Source: Pelosinus fermentans DSM 17108 (GTDB lineage: Bacteria > Bacillota > Negativicutes > DSM-13327). Taken from it: a stretch of DNA of 64,000 nucleotides. The stretch lies in assembly GCF_000271485.2 (NCBI RefSeq), contig NZ_AKVN02000001.1, forward strand, positions 2,174,001-2,238,000, read 5' to 3'. Below are positions 53,198 through 59,751 of the stretch, piece after piece; the stretch's first letter is position 1, and the number at the start of each line of letters is the position of its first letter. A program made the position numbers and the translations under genes. The notes under the pieces were generated by a model. It saw only the letters and a program-made list of their open reading frames with translations. It had not been told where the DNA came from and ran no database searches.

Positions 53198-54806
53198 GTG
53201 CAAACAGAAAATTTACAATCAAATTATACATCAGACGGAAATATATATCAACTGGTCTTGCCCATGGACATCGGAGATATGATCCCGGCAGATGATTCGG
53301 TGCGATTACTCAGCGCGGTATTGGAAAGGATGGATTACAGCAAACTATACGCCGCGTACTCCCGTATGGGGAGAATCGAGAGGTCACCGAAGCGTCTGTT
53401 TAAAATCCTCGTGTACGGATGCATGAACGGTCTGTATTCGAGCCGCAAGCTGGAGCGGGCCTGTGGACGAGACATCAACTTTATGTACCTTTTGGGCCGG
53501 GAACAAGCACCGGACCACGCTACAATCGCTCGGTTTCGCGGCGAACGGCTGACCGAGGTGATAGACGACCTGTTCGGTCAACTGATAGGGCAGTTGACCG
53601 ATGCGGGAGAGCTGTCTTTGGTAAGCGCCTTCATCGACGGTACCAAGTTGGAGGCCAATGCTAATCGTTACAGCTTTGTCTGGAAGAAGTCAACACAAAC
53701 CAATGAACAGAGCTGCAGGAGAAAATGAAAGGAGAGCTGCCGGTGCTGGCAGCCCAGTTTGGCCTGCGCTTTCACGTCGGTCCAAAGATCAAGGCCAAAA
53801 ATTTGAAGAAACTAAGAAAACGCCTAAAAGCCCTGCAAGCCGAACGTGGCATCGTTTTTGTTCACGGCAAGGGGCAACGAAAAACGCCGCTGCAGCGGGC
53901 GCTGGAAACGGTAGAGGAATATCTGACCCGGCAGAAGAAGTACGATGACTACAACCACAGCTTCGGGGACCGCAACAGCTTTTCCAAGACCGACCGGGAC
54001 GCGACGTTCTTGCGAATGAAGAAAGACCACATGAAAAACGGGCAGCTCAAACCAGGCTACAATGTGACGTTGGCGGTGGATGCGGAATATATCGTAGCCG
54101 CTATGATCTCGCAGGAGAGAAGCGACAGCCAAACCTTCATTCCGATGCTGGAGAAGCTTAACGCACTCGGGTATACCAAGCCGGTAGCGGACGCGGGTTT
54201 CGAGAGTGAGGAAAACTACACCTGGTGCGAAGAAAACGGACAAACCGCCTTTATCAAGCCGGCCAATTATGACAAGGCAAAAACCCGCAAATACAAAAGC
54301 GACATCGGCCGACGGGAGAACATGCCCTACGACGCAGATAATGACAGTTACCTTTGCCATATGGGGCACCCCATTCGAGCGGCCTATGAGAAAAAGACCA
54401 AGTCAAAGGCAGGCTACCCAATCGTGACCACGGTATATACCTGCGTCGAGTGCGCCGGCTGTCCGCATAAGGCGCAATGCATCAAAGGCAAAAGCAAGAC
54501 GCTGCTGGAAGACAGGAGCAAGAATCTGTATATATCCAAAACCTTTCTTAGGCAACGCCAAGAAATGCAAACGCGCATTCAAAGTGAGGAAGGAATTTTG
54601 TTACGCATAAACCGCTCCATTCAGGTAGAGGGAGCGTTCGGGGTGCTTAAGCAGGACATGGGCTTCCGGCGATTTCTCATGAGAGGCAGCGTCAAGGTGC
54701 AGACCGAATTTTTACTACTGTGCATGGCATATACCTAAACAAGCTCCACAACAAAATTCAACATGACCGGTGTGGAAGCTATTTACATATTCCAAAAGCA
54801 TCCTGA
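53198..54806 (+). pseudogene. IS1182-type transposase, two frameshifts
   Basis: The frame from GTG 53198 has the DUF772-type N terminus (DSVRLLSAVLERMDYSKLYA, RSPKRLFKILVYGCMNGLYS, FIDGTKLEANANRYSF) and runs out at 53728. Homology continues in the next frame from about 53705 (a missing base near 53703), with the DDE region (FLRMKKDHMKNGQLKPGYN, VADAGFESEENY, INRSIQVEGAFGVLKQDMGF). A second single-base loss near 54735 (MAYT then stop) cuts off the end; in the restored frame it continues with NLNKLHNKIQ and stops at 54806. Unless these are sequencing errors, the IS is no longer autonomous. Confidence 0.85.
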
Positions 54807-55051
54807 CAAACCCATATCGACTTTTTCTTAGGGGAAGAGGCTTCCTCTGTTTTTTTGTGCCCATAAACCGGCCGCGAGTTCCCTTTTTCTTTCTCCCAAC
54901 CGCTTTTTCCCTCTTTTTTACGCAAAACGGGCGGCCGCTTTGCGTTTTTTCTAAAAACGTTTTGCGACACGCCCTTTTTCATTAATGAGTTTAAAATCAT
55001 TACCCTAAGTTTAGTAGGTTTGCAGAAAATAATTTAATATTTTCAATTATT

Positions 55052-55083
55052 GTCACCAAATTGTAACAAAAATATTGTATAAT
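55052..55083 (+). promoter_or_regulatory. WalR-like box and -10 of the OmpH-like gene
   Basis: TGTCAC-N5-TGTAAC (55051-55067) is one base from the WalR consensus TGTWAH-N5-TGTWAH. TATAAT (55078-55083) follows exactly 10 bp later, with no separate -35. The same arrangement occurs at 56111-56143. Confidence 0.6.
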
Positions 55084-55377
55084 TATTGAAGAATAAATTG
55101 AGAGGAGTAATGGAATAAAATTCTTGTAAAGCTAATTAGTAGTTATAGCTGGTATAAACAGGGGAACAGAAAACATTCTGTAAGTGAATGACACTTCACA
55201 TTGGCGCTCTAAATTGCTAAGACTATCAGCCAAATTTCTGTAGTTGGCAACAGAGGCTTTGACAAAAATACATATGGGATATGCACTGATCTATGTAAGT
55301 CAGATGACCAATTGTTCAGTTTCTTATTGAACAAATCATAATAAATGTCATTCTAATGACGGAAAAGAGGACCAGCG
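55084..55377 (+). other. Long 5' leader of the OmpH-like gene
   Basis: About 290 nt separate the -10 from the start codon, with no ORF. Small stems are visible, for example TTGTTCA with TGAACAA near 55313-55335 and GTCATTCTAATGAC near 55348. It may carry a cis-acting RNA element; no known class was recognised. Confidence 0.4.
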
Positions 55378-55836
55378 ATGAAAATCAAAAGCAAACAATT
55401 GAAAAATATCTTTTTAGGAACTTTTTTACTCTTGAGTATAGTAACAATTGCTCAACCGAATACAACGTATGCCGCCTCAAAGAATAATGCTTCTCAAGTT
55501 GGAGTAGTGAATTATCAACTTTTAATCCAACAGCATCCTGATGCAGTTAAAGCTCAAGAAACAATGAATGCTGCAGTTGTGCAAGCAAAAAGCGATTTAG
55601 ATTCCAAATCAGTCAATATGAATGACCAAGAGAAACAAGCGTACTATCAACAGCTTCAGCAAGGTCTTGCAATTAAAGAGAAAGAGTTGTTGGGATCCCT
55701 GCAAAATAAAGTAGATGCCGCTGTTGCAGCAATTGCTAAAGCTAAAGGTTTAGGAACTATAGTGGATAAAGGCAGTGTTGTTTATGGTGGGCAGGATATA
55801 ACTGATGATGTAATGAAAAAGATCACAGGTAAATAA
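55378..55836 (+). CDS. Skp/OmpH-family periplasmic protein (skin cargo)
   Basis: 152 residues with a signal peptide (LKNIFLGTFLLLSIVTIAQP, cleavage near AA-S) and a coiled-coil OmpH domain (VGVVNYQLLIQQHPDAVKAQ, then helix rich in Gln/Lys/Glu, then LGTIVDKGSVVYGGQDITDD). Skp-type chaperones hold outer-membrane proteins in the periplasm; finding one supports a diderm envelope. It stands alone rather than beside bamA, so it may be a specialised copy. The ribosome binding site is AGAGGA. A WalR-like promoter lies 290 bp upstream. Confidence 0.85.
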   Translation: MKIKSKQLKNIFLGTFLLLSIVTIAQPNTTYAASKNNASQVGVVNYQLLIQQHPDAVKAQETMNAAVVQAKSDLDSKSVNMNDQEKQAYYQQLQQGLAIKEKELLGSLQNKVDAAVAAIAKAKGLGTIVDKGSVVYGGQDITDDVMKKITGK

Positions 55837-55905
55837 TGGTGCCTTTTGGGGCTACGAATGCCTGAATCAGAGCTTGCTTAGCGAGTGTGTAAATAGTATG
55901 AAAAC

Positions 55906-55947
55906 AAAGAGCCTATTGCATAGAAAAAACGAAATAGGCTCTTTTTT
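55906..55947 (+). terminator. Terminator after the OmpH-like gene
   Basis: AAAGAGCCTATT (55906-55917) pairs with AATAGGCTCTTT (55933-55944), followed by TTT. Confidence 0.88.
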
Positions 55948-56111
55948 CATGCAAAAGGATATTTCATTATAAATGATGAGTCTAAGTCTACACCATAATC
56001 TAGTATTAAAATGGATTTAAAAAACCTAATGTTAATGTACAAGGTTACGTTGTGATTAATGTTTAAATGTTGGTAGTTCTGCTTTTGAAGTAACACAAAT
56101 GTAGATAATCT

Positions 56112-56143
56112 GTAACAATATTGTTACATTTACATTGTATAAT
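56112..56143 (+). promoter_or_regulatory. WalR-like box and -10 of the Arg/Glu-rich secreted protein gene
   Basis: TGTAAC-N5-TGTTAC (56111-56127) matches TGTWAH-N5-TGTWAH exactly and is also a 16-bp palindrome. TATAAT (56138-56143) follows exactly 10 bp later, the same geometry as at 55051-55083. Confidence 0.65.
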
Positions 56144-56362
56144 AAGATTATATAAATGACAATTCAGCCTTTTAAATACAAACACAGACTTATAAAGTCA
56201 GTTATTCCGCCTCATCAAGCTTAGAGCATGAATCTATGGTTTATGCATACTTTAATCTCATATTTTAATGAGATTAAAGTTGTGAAAGTAACTGATAAAG
56301 TAATGCTTGAGTAAAAATCAGGTCGTTTATAGATTGTACAAAATAAATAGGAGTGACTTCTT
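56144..56362 (+). other. Leader with a perfect 13-bp hairpin
   Basis: A 210-nt untranslated leader. ACTTTAATCTCAT (56249-56261) pairs with ATGAGATTAAAGT (56268-56280). There is no U-run, so it is not a plain terminator. Confidence 0.45.
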
Positions 56363-56692
56363 ATGAATAATGTAGTAAAAAAAATGATTGTTTTTTCAAT
56401 GGTAGGAATAATTCAGATTGGCTTTAGCACATCACTATTAGAAGCTTCACCATTACATAACAAATTAACCTCGCAACAACATGGCGGAGATCGGCATGGT
56501 CAACATGACAAAGATCAAGATCGCCGTGAACGAGAACGAATTGAAAATGAACGGCATGAACGTGAAATGAAAAGGCGTCCAAATGAAAATGATCGAGAAT
56601 GGCATGAACGCCAGCGCCGTGAAAATGAACGGCATGAAGAAAACCTGAGAAGGATTGCTCATGATATTTTAGAGCTAATTCTTGATAAATAA
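56363..56692 (+). CDS. Secreted Arg/Glu/His-rich protein (skin cargo)
   Basis: 109 residues. A signal peptide (MIVFSMVGIIQIGFSTSLLE, cleavage near EAS-P) is followed by a highly charged helix built of ERERIEN, ERHEREMKRR, NENDREWHER and RRENERHEEN units. No fold or function recognised; the repeat-like charged helix could bind metal, polyanions or act as a spacer. ATG follows AATAGGAGTGAC. It shares a WalR-like promoter with the OmpH-like gene. Confidence 0.75.
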   Translation: MNNVVKKMIVFSMVGIIQIGFSTSLLEASPLHNKLTSQQHGGDRHGQHDKDQDRRERERIENERHEREMKRRPNENDREWHERQRRENERHEENLRRIAHDILELILDK

Positions 56693-56697
56693 GATGA

Positions 56698-56727
56698 TTA
56701 TCTGTTTAATTTTTTATAAACAGATAA
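56698..56727 (+). terminator. Hairpin at the right end of the sigK element
   Basis: TTATCTGTTTA (56698-56708) pairs with TAAACAGATAA (56717-56727). It ends the last cargo gene just before the attachment core and shares sequence with the element-side half-site. Confidence 0.7.
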
Positions 56728-56734
56728 TATGAAA

Positions 56735-56744
56735 AAGGAAATGA
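56735..56744 (+). other. Right attachment core of the sigK element
   Basis: AAGGAAATGA, identical to 48790-48799. The SigK frame resumes as GAG-ATT-ACA-TTA directly after it. Confidence 0.85.
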
Positions 56745-57018
56745 GATTACATTAATTGATGTTTTAGGAACAGCACCTGATGTAGTAGCTGAGGCGGTAG
56801 AAACGCAATGCGAACATGAACGATTGAATAAACAAATTAATCGTTTGAGCAGCAGAGAAAAATGGGTATTGGAAATGCGGTTCGGTATGCCAAATGGTAA
56901 TCGAAAAACGCAGAGAGATATCGCAAGGATGCTGGGGATTTCTCGCTCCTATGTCTCGCGAATTGAGAAGAAAGCTATCGGTAAATTAGGCAAAAGTCTG
57001 TCAGCAGAGGATAGCTAA
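56735..57018 (+). CDS. sigK: Sigma-K C-terminal half (SpoIIIC-like)
   Basis: The frame after the core reads ITLIDVLGTAPDVVAEAVET, then region 4 with LSSREKWVLEMRFGM and the helix-turn-helix KTQRDIARMLGISRSYVSRI, ending SLSAEDS. It has no start codon or ribosome binding site of its own at the SigK junction; the only internal ATG is at 56818. It becomes the end of a 232-residue SigK when joined at the repeat to 48375-48799, the split seen in B. subtilis as spoIVCB and spoIIIC. Confidence 0.95.
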
Positions 57019-57123
57019 TACATTTAAAAGTAAGAATAAAAAAATTCACACTTAGATACTTATTTAGCAAATTAAGCTCTAAGTGTGAATGGTTGTTATA
57101 AAGAAAAAAATGGTATTTGTCTA
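56962..57123 (+). repeat. sigK 3' end plus terminator, copy 1 (functional copy)
   Basis: From ATTGAGAAGAAAGCTATCGG within sigK codons to about 57123. It is repeated at 58146-58315 with a few substitutions and small insertions, in direct orientation, 1.18 kb away. Confidence 0.85.
57044..57090 (+). terminator. Terminator of sigK
   Basis: ATTCACACTTAGA (57044-57056) pairs with TCTAAGTGTGAAT (57078-57090) around a 21-nt loop. The duplicated copy at 58.2 kb has lost perfect pairing. Confidence 0.65.
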
Positions 57124-57199
57124 AATACTCGCCGCTATATCCATCATCAATGTATCTTCTATGTGAAGTGCATTCATCGCTAATAAACGGCTGCGGCAA
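57120..57199 (-). pseudogene. Fragment of a serine recombinase
   Basis: The minus-strand frame from 57199 reads FISDECTSHRRYIDDGYSGE, then YLDK. YIDDGYSGxxLD is a hallmark of the resolvase domain of large serine recombinases, just after the first 60 residues. Homology ends where the sigK 3' repeat begins (about 57123), and there is nothing before it, so only about 25 codons remain. The complete recombinase at 48.8-50.4 kb lacks this sequence, so the fragment comes from a different one. Confidence 0.55.
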
Positions 57200-57227
57200 G
57201 AAGAAATTTGATCTGTTAGTGAATAAA

Positions 57228-57268
57228 TAAAGCAGCTACTGAAGGAGAATACTTCAGTAGCTGCTTTA
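57228..57268. terminator. Hairpin after the recombinase fragment
   Basis: TAAAGCAGCTACTGAAG (57228-57244) pairs perfectly with CTTCAGTAGCTGCTTTA (57252-57268). A 17-bp stem with A/T flanks on both sides. Confidence 0.7.
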
Positions 57269-57375
57269 TATTGCTGGTTACGATTATTGATAGAGTCTTT
57301 TGGATATCTCAAGTAGCTTAGTTATAGTAATGTTGAAAAAGCCGTAACGCATAGGTTATGTGGGAGGTGTGGGAA

Positions 57376-57543
57376 ATGAATAAAGAGAAGAAAGGAAAGT
57401 ATATAGTCCGGTAGCACGGTGTCAAAGATGAAAAAGATAGGATGTATCCTCCAGATCAATTGCCAAAAGATATGGCAGATTCAATTATAGATATAATTAT
57501 AGAAGAAACGGCGATCATTAGAAGCAATAGCGATGTTAATTAA
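57376..57543 (+). pseudogene. Small acidic-helix protein gene with an in-frame TAG
   Basis: After GGGAGGTGTGGG a frame opens MNKEKKGKYIVR, meets TAG at 57412-57414, and continues in the same frame for 43 codons (GVKDEKDRMYPPDQLPKDMA, then DSIIDIIIEE) to TAA 57541-57543. The continuous coding character on both sides suggests one 55-residue gene spoiled by a point mutation, or read-through. Not recognised otherwise. Confidence 0.5.
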
Positions 57544-57616
57544 TGTTTCAAAGAAAAAAACCACGTTTTATTGACGTGGTTGCAAAAGATAGGATTTGAT
57601 CGAGTACTTTTAAGAT

Positions 57617-57733
57617 TTAACAATCGGAAGAACAATCATCCGATGAGAAGCAGAATAATAAGATGATTATAATGATAATGACAACCCAATTACCACCACG
57701 TCCGTTGCCGTTCCCGCCAAAACCGAAACCCAT
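57617..57733 (-). CDS. Small Gly-rich single-helix protein (YjcZ-like)
   Basis: 38 residues from ATG 57733 with AGAAGGAGGAATACTT upstream. An N-terminal Gly/Asn-rich part (MGFGFGGNGNGRGGN) is followed by a hydrophobic helix (WVVIIIIIILLFCF) and a short acidic Cys-containing tail (SDDCSSDC). This layout resembles the YjcZ/spore-associated small proteins of Bacilli. Function unknown. Confidence 0.65.
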   Translation of the reverse strand: MGFGFGGNGNGRGGNWVVIIIIIILLFCFSSDDCSSDC

Positions 57734-57932
57734 AAGTATTCCTCCTTCTAGTAATTTATTCTTATAACGTAATGTATTGTATGCAGCTTAAACACAGGAG
57801 GTACCAATGCTGTTATAGAACATTATTATAATAAGAAAAGGGTAGATATTTTTGATTAAATTAGGATATTTCATTACGGATTGGCGCAATTGAGCTGTTG
57901 TTCTCATAGGATAATAGAAAGGAGATGATTAG

Positions 57933-58073
57933 ATGAAGAAGACAACGAAACCACCCCATAAAACACAAGATGTCTCTTCTAAACAAGGAGAAAAAGGGAA
58001 AACAAAGGCTTCATGGCCAAATTCCAAAGTAAATACAACATCTTCAGCAGAGCCTAGACAACCTGAAAAATAA
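57933..58073 (+). CDS. Small lysine-rich protein
   Basis: 46 residues beginning MKKTTKPPHKTQDV, rich in Lys, Ser, Thr and Pro with no hydrophobic segment. ATG is preceded by AAAGGAGATGATTAG, a strong ribosome binding site, which is the main support. Not recognised; probably an intrinsically disordered peptide. Confidence 0.5.
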   Translation: MKKTTKPPHKTQDVSSKQGEKGKTKASWPNSKVNTTSSAEPRQPEK

Positions 58074-58145
58074 GTAATAGGGCGACACCTTGGAGGTGCC
58101 GTCTTCTTTGTAATTATTTCTATATCTTTATCATTTGAGTCTTGT

Positions 58146-58315
58146 ATTGAGAAGAAAGCTATCGGTAAATTAGGCAAAAGTCTGTCAGCAGAGGATAGCT
58201 AATACATTCAAAAGTAAAGAATAAAAAAATTCACACTTTAGATACTTATTTAGCAAATTAAGCTCTAAGTGTAAATGATTATAAAAAGTTTATAAAGAAA
58301 AATGGCATTTATCTA
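58146..58315 (+). repeat. sigK 3' end plus terminator, copy 2 (remnant)
   Basis: It repeats 56962-57123, including codons for IEKKAIGKLGKSLSAEDS and stop, and the downstream terminator with changes. It has no upstream sigK sequence, so it is a non-functional remnant. Confidence 0.85.
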
Positions 58316-58342
58316 TTTTTAGTGTTCATTATGTTAAAATGC

Positions 58343-58367
58343 AGGAAAACAACATCTTTTGCCGAAC
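58343..58367 (+). promoter_or_regulatory. Sigma-H-like promoter
   Basis: AGGAAAA, 11 nt, GCCGAAC: one mismatch in the -10 part, preceded by GC. It lies 31 bp before the zinc-ribbon gene start. Confidence 0.4.
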
Positions 58368-58398
58368 CTTACACTAAAATGGTAGGAGGCGAGATAGT

Positions 58399-58569
58399 AT
58401 GCCTAAGCAAGAAACTCTTAAGAGCTGTACAAAATGCCATCTAGGTAAGATGCATAAAATCAGTCTTAATGAGAGTTTTACTGATGATTGGAAATGTGAT
58501 CAGTGTGGTTATACGGAAGGTAAGAGCCCTTTTGATATTATTATAGAAAATCAAACTGATAAGAATTAA
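58399..58569 (+). CDS. Small zinc-ribbon protein
   Basis: 56 residues with two Cys pairs, LKSCTKCHLG and WKCDQCGYTEG, spaced about 20 residues, forming a rubredoxin-like zinc ribbon. Acidic tail. ATG 58399 follows TAGGAGGCGAG. Not recognised as a named family; a nucleic-acid or protein-binding role is only a possibility. Confidence 0.7.
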   Translation: MPKQETLKSCTKCHLGKMHKISLNESFTDDWKCDQCGYTEGKSPFDIIIENQTDKN

Positions 58570-58614
58570 ATATATATTTAAGCAATGATACAAAATCGCT
58601 AAAGGAGAAGAGAT

Positions 58615-58965
58615 ATGTTTGCACTAAATTTTTTATCGCCTCATAATGAAAAATTATTGATGAATCGCCAAAAAAACGTTACGATTCGACTCGGTGATAT
58701 TAGAGACACGTATCCGGAAAATTCTGTAGTTTGGCTTACTGTAGGAAAAAAAAATAGTGGCAAAAGAAGAATATATACAGCAATTATTGATAAAGCAATC
58801 ACCAAGAAATTTTCGGAACTAACTACACAGGATCTAAGCCAGCAAAATCCTGATATAAAAACCGTAGAAGAACTAATCAACTTTTTTGAAATTATTTATG
58901 AAAAAACGATACATATTGAAGATACAGTAACTGTAATTTATTTTTCTGAAATTATTAAAGGATAA
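58615..58965 (+). CDS. ASCH/PUA-like domain protein (tentative)
   Basis: 116 residues. The pattern NRQKNVTIRLGDIRDTYPEN, WLTVG and IYTAIIDKAITKKFSELT resembles the ASCH fold (KxxTIRxGD, then an alternating strand pattern with a conserved Glu-containing helix), which is linked to RNA binding. The match is weak and from memory. ATG follows AAAGGAGAAGAG. Confidence 0.6.
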   Translation: MFALNFLSPHNEKLLMNRQKNVTIRLGDIRDTYPENSVVWLTVGKKNSGKRRIYTAIIDKAITKKFSELTTQDLSQQNPDIKTVEELINFFEIIYEKTIHIEDTVTVIYFSEIIKG

Positions 58966-58966
58966 T

Positions 58967-59016
58967 AAGAAAAGAAATCCTATTCACTTACATTAGCGAA
59001 TAGGATTTCTTTTCTT
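58967..59016. terminator. Bidirectional terminator
   Basis: AAGAAAAGAAATCCTATTC (58967-58985) pairs perfectly over 19 bp with 58998-59016. It serves both converging genes; the minus-strand stop codon overlaps its edge. Confidence 0.92.
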
Positions 59017-59527
59017 AAGAATGAATCGTCTGAAAGATTTGAGTAATTTGCTCGCCGATCATAGAAGAAAAGGTATCAAGGACTGATAAAGCTTCTATGC
59101 CATCGGGTTTAGTTAAGGATTTATCAACAATACATGAGTTAGTTGCTGATGAAAAGGCCTTAAGATCTAAAGAAACATCTAGTGGATGTATGGTAAAAAG
59201 CATAACATAATTAACATGAGCTGCACTTGCGTATGTAGATAATAAATCAGGGGTAGCTGATGCCGTATTGGTAATGCCAGAACGGGCAAGATCGCGTAAT
59301 ACTGCATTTCCTGACTGCACTTCACTACCTAGAAATAAAGCATTAATTTTAAAACGAATCACTTCATTCAGTGCTTTGGTGAGAAAATCAGTTCCAGGGA
59401 CATAATAGCCTGATGTGTCAACATATAGAGCGACAGCAATCATTGCATTATCATCAGGAGATGCTAAGCATAATGATACATTTAGTAGAAATATGACTAG
59501 AAAGAATAGGAGTGATTTTTTTAACAT
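59015..59527 (-). CDS. Exported protein of unknown function
   Basis: 170 residues with a signal peptide (SLLFFLVIFLLNVSLCLA). The mature part has alternating alpha/beta character (NAMIAVALYVDTSGYYVPG, then HVNYVMLFTIHPLDVSLDLK). It resembles secreted proteins of Negativicutes of unknown role, but I cannot name a family. ATG 59527 lies before GGTGTTATC on the complementary strand, a weak ribosome binding site. Confidence 0.75.
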   Translation of the reverse strand: MLKKSLLFFLVIFLLNVSLCLASPDDNAMIAVALYVDTSGYYVPGTDFLTKALNEVIRFKINALFLGSEVQSGNAVLRDLARSGITNTASATPDLLSTYASAAHVNYVMLFTIHPLDVSLDLKAFSSATNSCIVDKSLTKPDGIEALSVLDTFSSMIGEQITQIFQTIHS

Positions 59528-59751
59528 GATAACACCTCAATTTACTCAAAATCGCCAATTCACGAGGAACATTATAACATAATTCCGTATTCGTAGATAT
59601 ATTTAGAGACGATTAAAATGTAATTCTAATAATTGAAGAAATATCATTATGCTTTTTACTGGTTGAGCATCAGGAAAAATGTTATAATAACCTGTAATGT
59701 TTGCAATAACTGTTTGTGGAAGCTATGCTTTAAAGGAGAATTTTATACTTA

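Larger units (their letters stand above)
53110..54977 (+). mobile_element. IS1182-family insertion sequence, decayed
   Basis: About 1.87 kb, clearly more GC-rich than its surroundings. The ends form an imperfect inverted repeat: GGGGCTGTCGCG at the left and, read from the outside, AGGGCGTGTCGC at the right (complement of 54964-54975). It contains a single transposase gene broken by two frameshifts. No certain target duplication was found. It sits inside the sigK element. Confidence 0.8.
48790..56744. mobile_element. Mini-skin: sigK intervening element, 7,945 bp
   Basis: The element is bounded by the direct repeats AAGGAAATGA. Recombination between them removes 7,945 bp and fuses GGA-AAT-GA with G-ATT-ACA, giving KEGNEITLIDVL, the normal SigK sequence across the join. 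It encodes a large serine recombinase at the left end, a secreted protein, two 62-residue proteins (one Spo0E-like), a 115-residue protein, a decayed IS1182-type IS, a Skp/OmpH-like protein and an Arg/Glu-rich secreted protein. The element-side half-sites resemble each other in inverted orientation (GATAAATATAAAA against GATAATATGAAAA). No phage structural genes are present, unlike the 48-kb B. subtilis skin. Confidence 0.93.

Noticed and set aside
53419-54427. Several alternative ORFs within the IS, both strands
   Set aside because: High GC creates long open frames in the wrong phases; only the frames with IS1182 transposase motifs are real.
54770-55000. ORFs at the right end of the IS on both strands
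   Set aside because: They are frame shadows of the transposase tail and GC-rich IS end, with no ribosome binding sites.
56975-57312. Minus-strand ORFs of 74 and 63 codons downstream of sigK
   Set aside because: They mix sigK antisense, terminator sequence and the recombinase fragment; only the short fragment with YIDDGYSG carries signal.
57929-58177. 82-codon minus-strand ORF
   Set aside because: It is antisense to the small lysine-rich gene, which has the strong ribosome binding site; no family features.
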